Shown: positions 5,014 to 6,265 of the stretch, one piece after another
Numbering within the stretch: position 1 is the stretch's first letter
How the letters are laid out: every line of letters begins with the position of its first letter
NCBI GenBank assembly: GCA_963575675.1
Contig: CAUYUA010000040.1
Location: 1-6,265, forward strand
DNA from: CAUYUA01 sp963575675
Lineage (GTDB): Bacteria > Pseudomonadota > Alphaproteobacteria > Azospirillales > Azospirillaceae
Direction of reading: 5' to 3'
DNA length: 6,265 nucleotides
Position numbers and translations under genes: made by a program
The notes under the pieces: generated by a model
The model's database searches: none
Told to the model about the DNA's origin: nothing
Seen by the model: the letters and a program-made list of their open reading frames with translations, nothing else

Positions 5014-6064
5014 GCATCCTCGTCAATAATGTTTCCAAGCGCTTCAACAACTTTCTTGCGCTTGACAATGTCAGCCTGGAAGTTCCGGACGGCGCTTTAT
5101 TGGCTTTGCTCGGTCCTTCGGGATCGGGAAAAACCACTCTGCTGTGATCATCGCCGGCCTTGAGGTCGCCGACTCCGGAACCGTGATCCACCAGAATGAA
5201 GACATCACCCACCATTCGGCTCGGGACCGGAAAGTCGGGTTTGTCTTTCAACACTATGCGTTGTTCCGTCACATGACCGTGGCCGAGAATATCGGTTACA
5301 GCTTGCGGGTTCGAAAAATACCGAAGGCGCAAATTCGCAGCAGAGTCGACGAATTGTTGCAGTTAATCCGATTGGAGGGAATGCAGACGCGGTATCCAAG
5401 CCAACTTTCCGGCGGCCAAAGACAAAGAGTCGCTTTGGCTCGGGCGCTGGCCTCGGAACCAAGAGTTCTGTTGCTCGACGAGCCGTTCGGCGCTTTGGAT
5501 GCAAAGGTTCGTCAAGAGTTGCGGCAATGGCTGCGCCGATTCCACGAAGAAATCAACGTAACCAGCATTTTTGTCACTCACGACCAGGAAGAAGCTTTCG
5601 AAGTTGCGGATCAAGTCGTCGTCATGAACCAAGCGCGGATCGAGCAAATCGGAACTCCGGACGACGTTTACGAGCACCCGGCAACGCCGTTTGTGTACCA
5701 GTTTCTCGGCAACGTCAATCGCTTTCAAGGGCGTGTCCGGGGAGGACGCCTGCAATTGGGAAATACCGAATTGCCGCTGCCGGAACAAAACGGAATTCAG
5801 GACTCCCCTGTTGTCGCCTATGTTCGCCCGCATGAAATCAAACTGCGGGCGTGCGGCGACATTGCGGCGAACATTGCCGCGACGATCAAGCATGTGAACT
5901 CCGCCGGACCTTTGGTCTACCTTGAGTTGCAACGAAGCGACGGCGGCAGTGATTTCTCCGCTCAATTAACCAAGGATGAGAGCCGACAAATTCCTCTTCG
6001 ACCCGGCGCCCAAGTATTTGCTGAATTTAGAAACATCCGCGTTTTTGCGGAAACGCTCTGCTGA
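5010..6064 (+). pseudogene. cysA: cysA, sulfate-import ATPase, frame interrupted
   Basis: CysA is the cytoplasmic ATPase that powers CysT/CysW. The gene starts at ATG 5010, inside the cysW stop (ATGA), with GAGGG (4999-5003) as ribosome site. The first 45 residues contain ALDNVSLEV (17-25) and an intact Walker A motif, GPSGSGKTT (35-43), then end at TGA 5145-5147. Homology resumes at once in the -1 frame: re-reading G5144 gives LL-V-IIAGLE, matching the family pattern LLRIIAGLE. One extra base would restore a protein of 351 residues, a normal CysA length, with no other damage seen. The simplest explanation is loss of one G from a GG pair (ctgctGgtgatc). This is either a true inactivating mutation or a sequence error. 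If real, the ATPase lacks its P-loop continuity and sulfate import should fail unless another ATPase substitutes. The gene's identity is near certain; its status is not. Confidence 0.88.
5144..6064 (+). CDS. cysA: Downstream open frame of cysA (lacks Walker A)
   Basis: This is the intact reading frame an automatic caller would report, opening at GTG 5144 with 306 residues. It contains the Q-loop VGFVFQHYALF (31-41), the ABC signature LSGGQRQR (88-95), Walker B VLLLDEP (108-114), the D-loop GALD (116-119), the H-loop VTHDQEEA (144-151) and TPDDVYEHP (171-179). A C-terminal regulatory domain with YVRPHE (226-231), typical of CysA TOBE-like domains, follows. It lacks the first strand and Walker A, so alone it should not hydrolyse ATP. 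GTG overlaps the TGA as GTGA, so re-initiation is conceivable, but no ribosome site precedes it. It is best read as the rest of cysA rather than a separate gene. Confidence 0.6.
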   Translation: MIIAGLEVADSGTVIHQNEDITHHSARDRKVGFVFQHYALFRHMTVAENIGYSLRVRKIPKAQIRSRVDELLQLIRLEGMQTRYPSQLSGGQRQRVALARALASEPRVLLLDEPFGALDAKVRQELRQWLRRFHEEINVTSIFVTHDQEEAFEVADQVVVMNQARIEQIGTPDDVYEHPATPFVYQFLGNVNRFQGRVRGGRLQLGNTELPLPEQNGIQDSPVVAYVRPHEIKLRACGDIAANIAATIKHVNSAGPLVYLELQRSDGGSDFSAQLTKDESRQIPLRPGAQVFAEFRNIRVFAETLC

Positions 6065-6099
6065 TTGACGCCAACGAACCTATTGACGCCAACGAACCT
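6064..6099. repeat. Perfect 18-bp tandem duplication after cysA
   Basis: attgacgccaacgaacct occurs at 6064-6081 and again, without gap or mismatch, at 6082-6099. The first copy begins with the last base of the cysA stop codon. A part of the motif (attgac) recurs at 6104-6109. It looks like a recent slippage duplication. Confidence 0.85.
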
Positions 6100-6265
6100 A
6101 ATGATTGACATGTGAAATTCGAGAGTGTTCGGTAGAGATACATGCGGCACTTTATCCATGCCTCCCGTTTTTACTGTCGCTCTGATCTGCGACTCGAGAG
6201 TATCGCTCGACAGCTCAATCGATACAAGCCCTTTCTTTGATTGCCATGGCAACTATAGAGAGCTC
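6100..6265. other. Right flank without a recognised gene
   Basis: No convincing gene or strong terminator was found. CTGTCG (6174-6179) and CGACAG (6208-6213) form a 6-bp dyad around a 28-base loop. GGCA/TGCC (6147-6149 region with 6159-6162), with TTTTT at 6168-6172, is a possible but weak end of the sulfate operon. A minus-strand frame (5962-6252) starts from TTG, overlaps cysA and has no known motif. The window ends in GAGCTC. Confidence 0.4.

Noticed and set aside
5136..5147. Programmed frameshift or selenocysteine at the cysA TGA
   Set aside because: ACT CTG CTG is not a slippery heptamer for -1 shifting, no strong downstream stem was seen, and reading TGA as an amino acid leaves the wrong frame.
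5363..5965. 200-residue minus-strand frame
   Set aside because: Shadow of cysA; the plus frame has all ABC ATPase motifs.
5962..6252. 96-residue minus-strand frame at the right end
   Set aside because: TTG start, overlaps cysA tail to tail, includes the 18-bp duplication as a repeated peptide, no known motif.
6260..6265. GAGCTC at the exact window end
   Set aside because: A SacI site could mark a clone boundary, which would fit a sequencing-error origin of the cysA break, but one six-base match is too weak to assert.

Overview
The window looks like chromosomal DNA of a Gram-negative bacterium, probably a proteobacterium. The support is a periplasmic sulfate-binding protein with a Sec-type signal peptide, the gene order sbp-cysT-cysW-cysA, and recognisable -10/-35 elements. 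Coding DNA is about half to mid-fifties G+C by eye. I cannot name a genus.

Layout. Positions 1-340 hold no recognised gene: a 9-bp hairpin, an open frame running in from the left edge, and a small palindromic element with ends GGAGCCTGTTGC...GCAACAGGCTCC that looks like a MITE or IS remnant. A satP/yaaH-type acetate/succinate transporter gene lies on the minus strand at 371-961, with its own promoter. Positions 962-1941 form a long divergent intergenic region that is very A+T-rich in its middle (about 20-25% G+C in 1441-1560). It holds a tandem 19-bp repeat, a nested hairpin followed by a T-rich run, a GTGCAT-N7-ATGCAC palindrome and a TATAAT box facing the sulfate genes. From 1942 to 6064 lies a tightly packed plus-strand sulfate uptake operon: sbp, cysT, cysW, cysA. 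An 18-bp tandem duplication starts in the cysA stop codon; the last 165 bases hold no convincing gene.

How the genes work together. Sbp captures sulfate in the periplasm, CysT and CysW form the membrane channel, and a CysA dimer hydrolyses ATP to drive import for cysteine biosynthesis. cysT/cysW overlap by 11 nt and cysW/cysA by 4 nt, which fits translational coupling.

Two points stand out. CysW carries about 72 extra residues, probably two additional membrane helices, between its third and fourth core helices. The cysA frame is broken by an apparent one-base loss just after the Walker A motif: either a real inactivating mutation or a sequence error. I found no evidence of a wholly new system; the CysW insertion is the best candidate for something undescribed.
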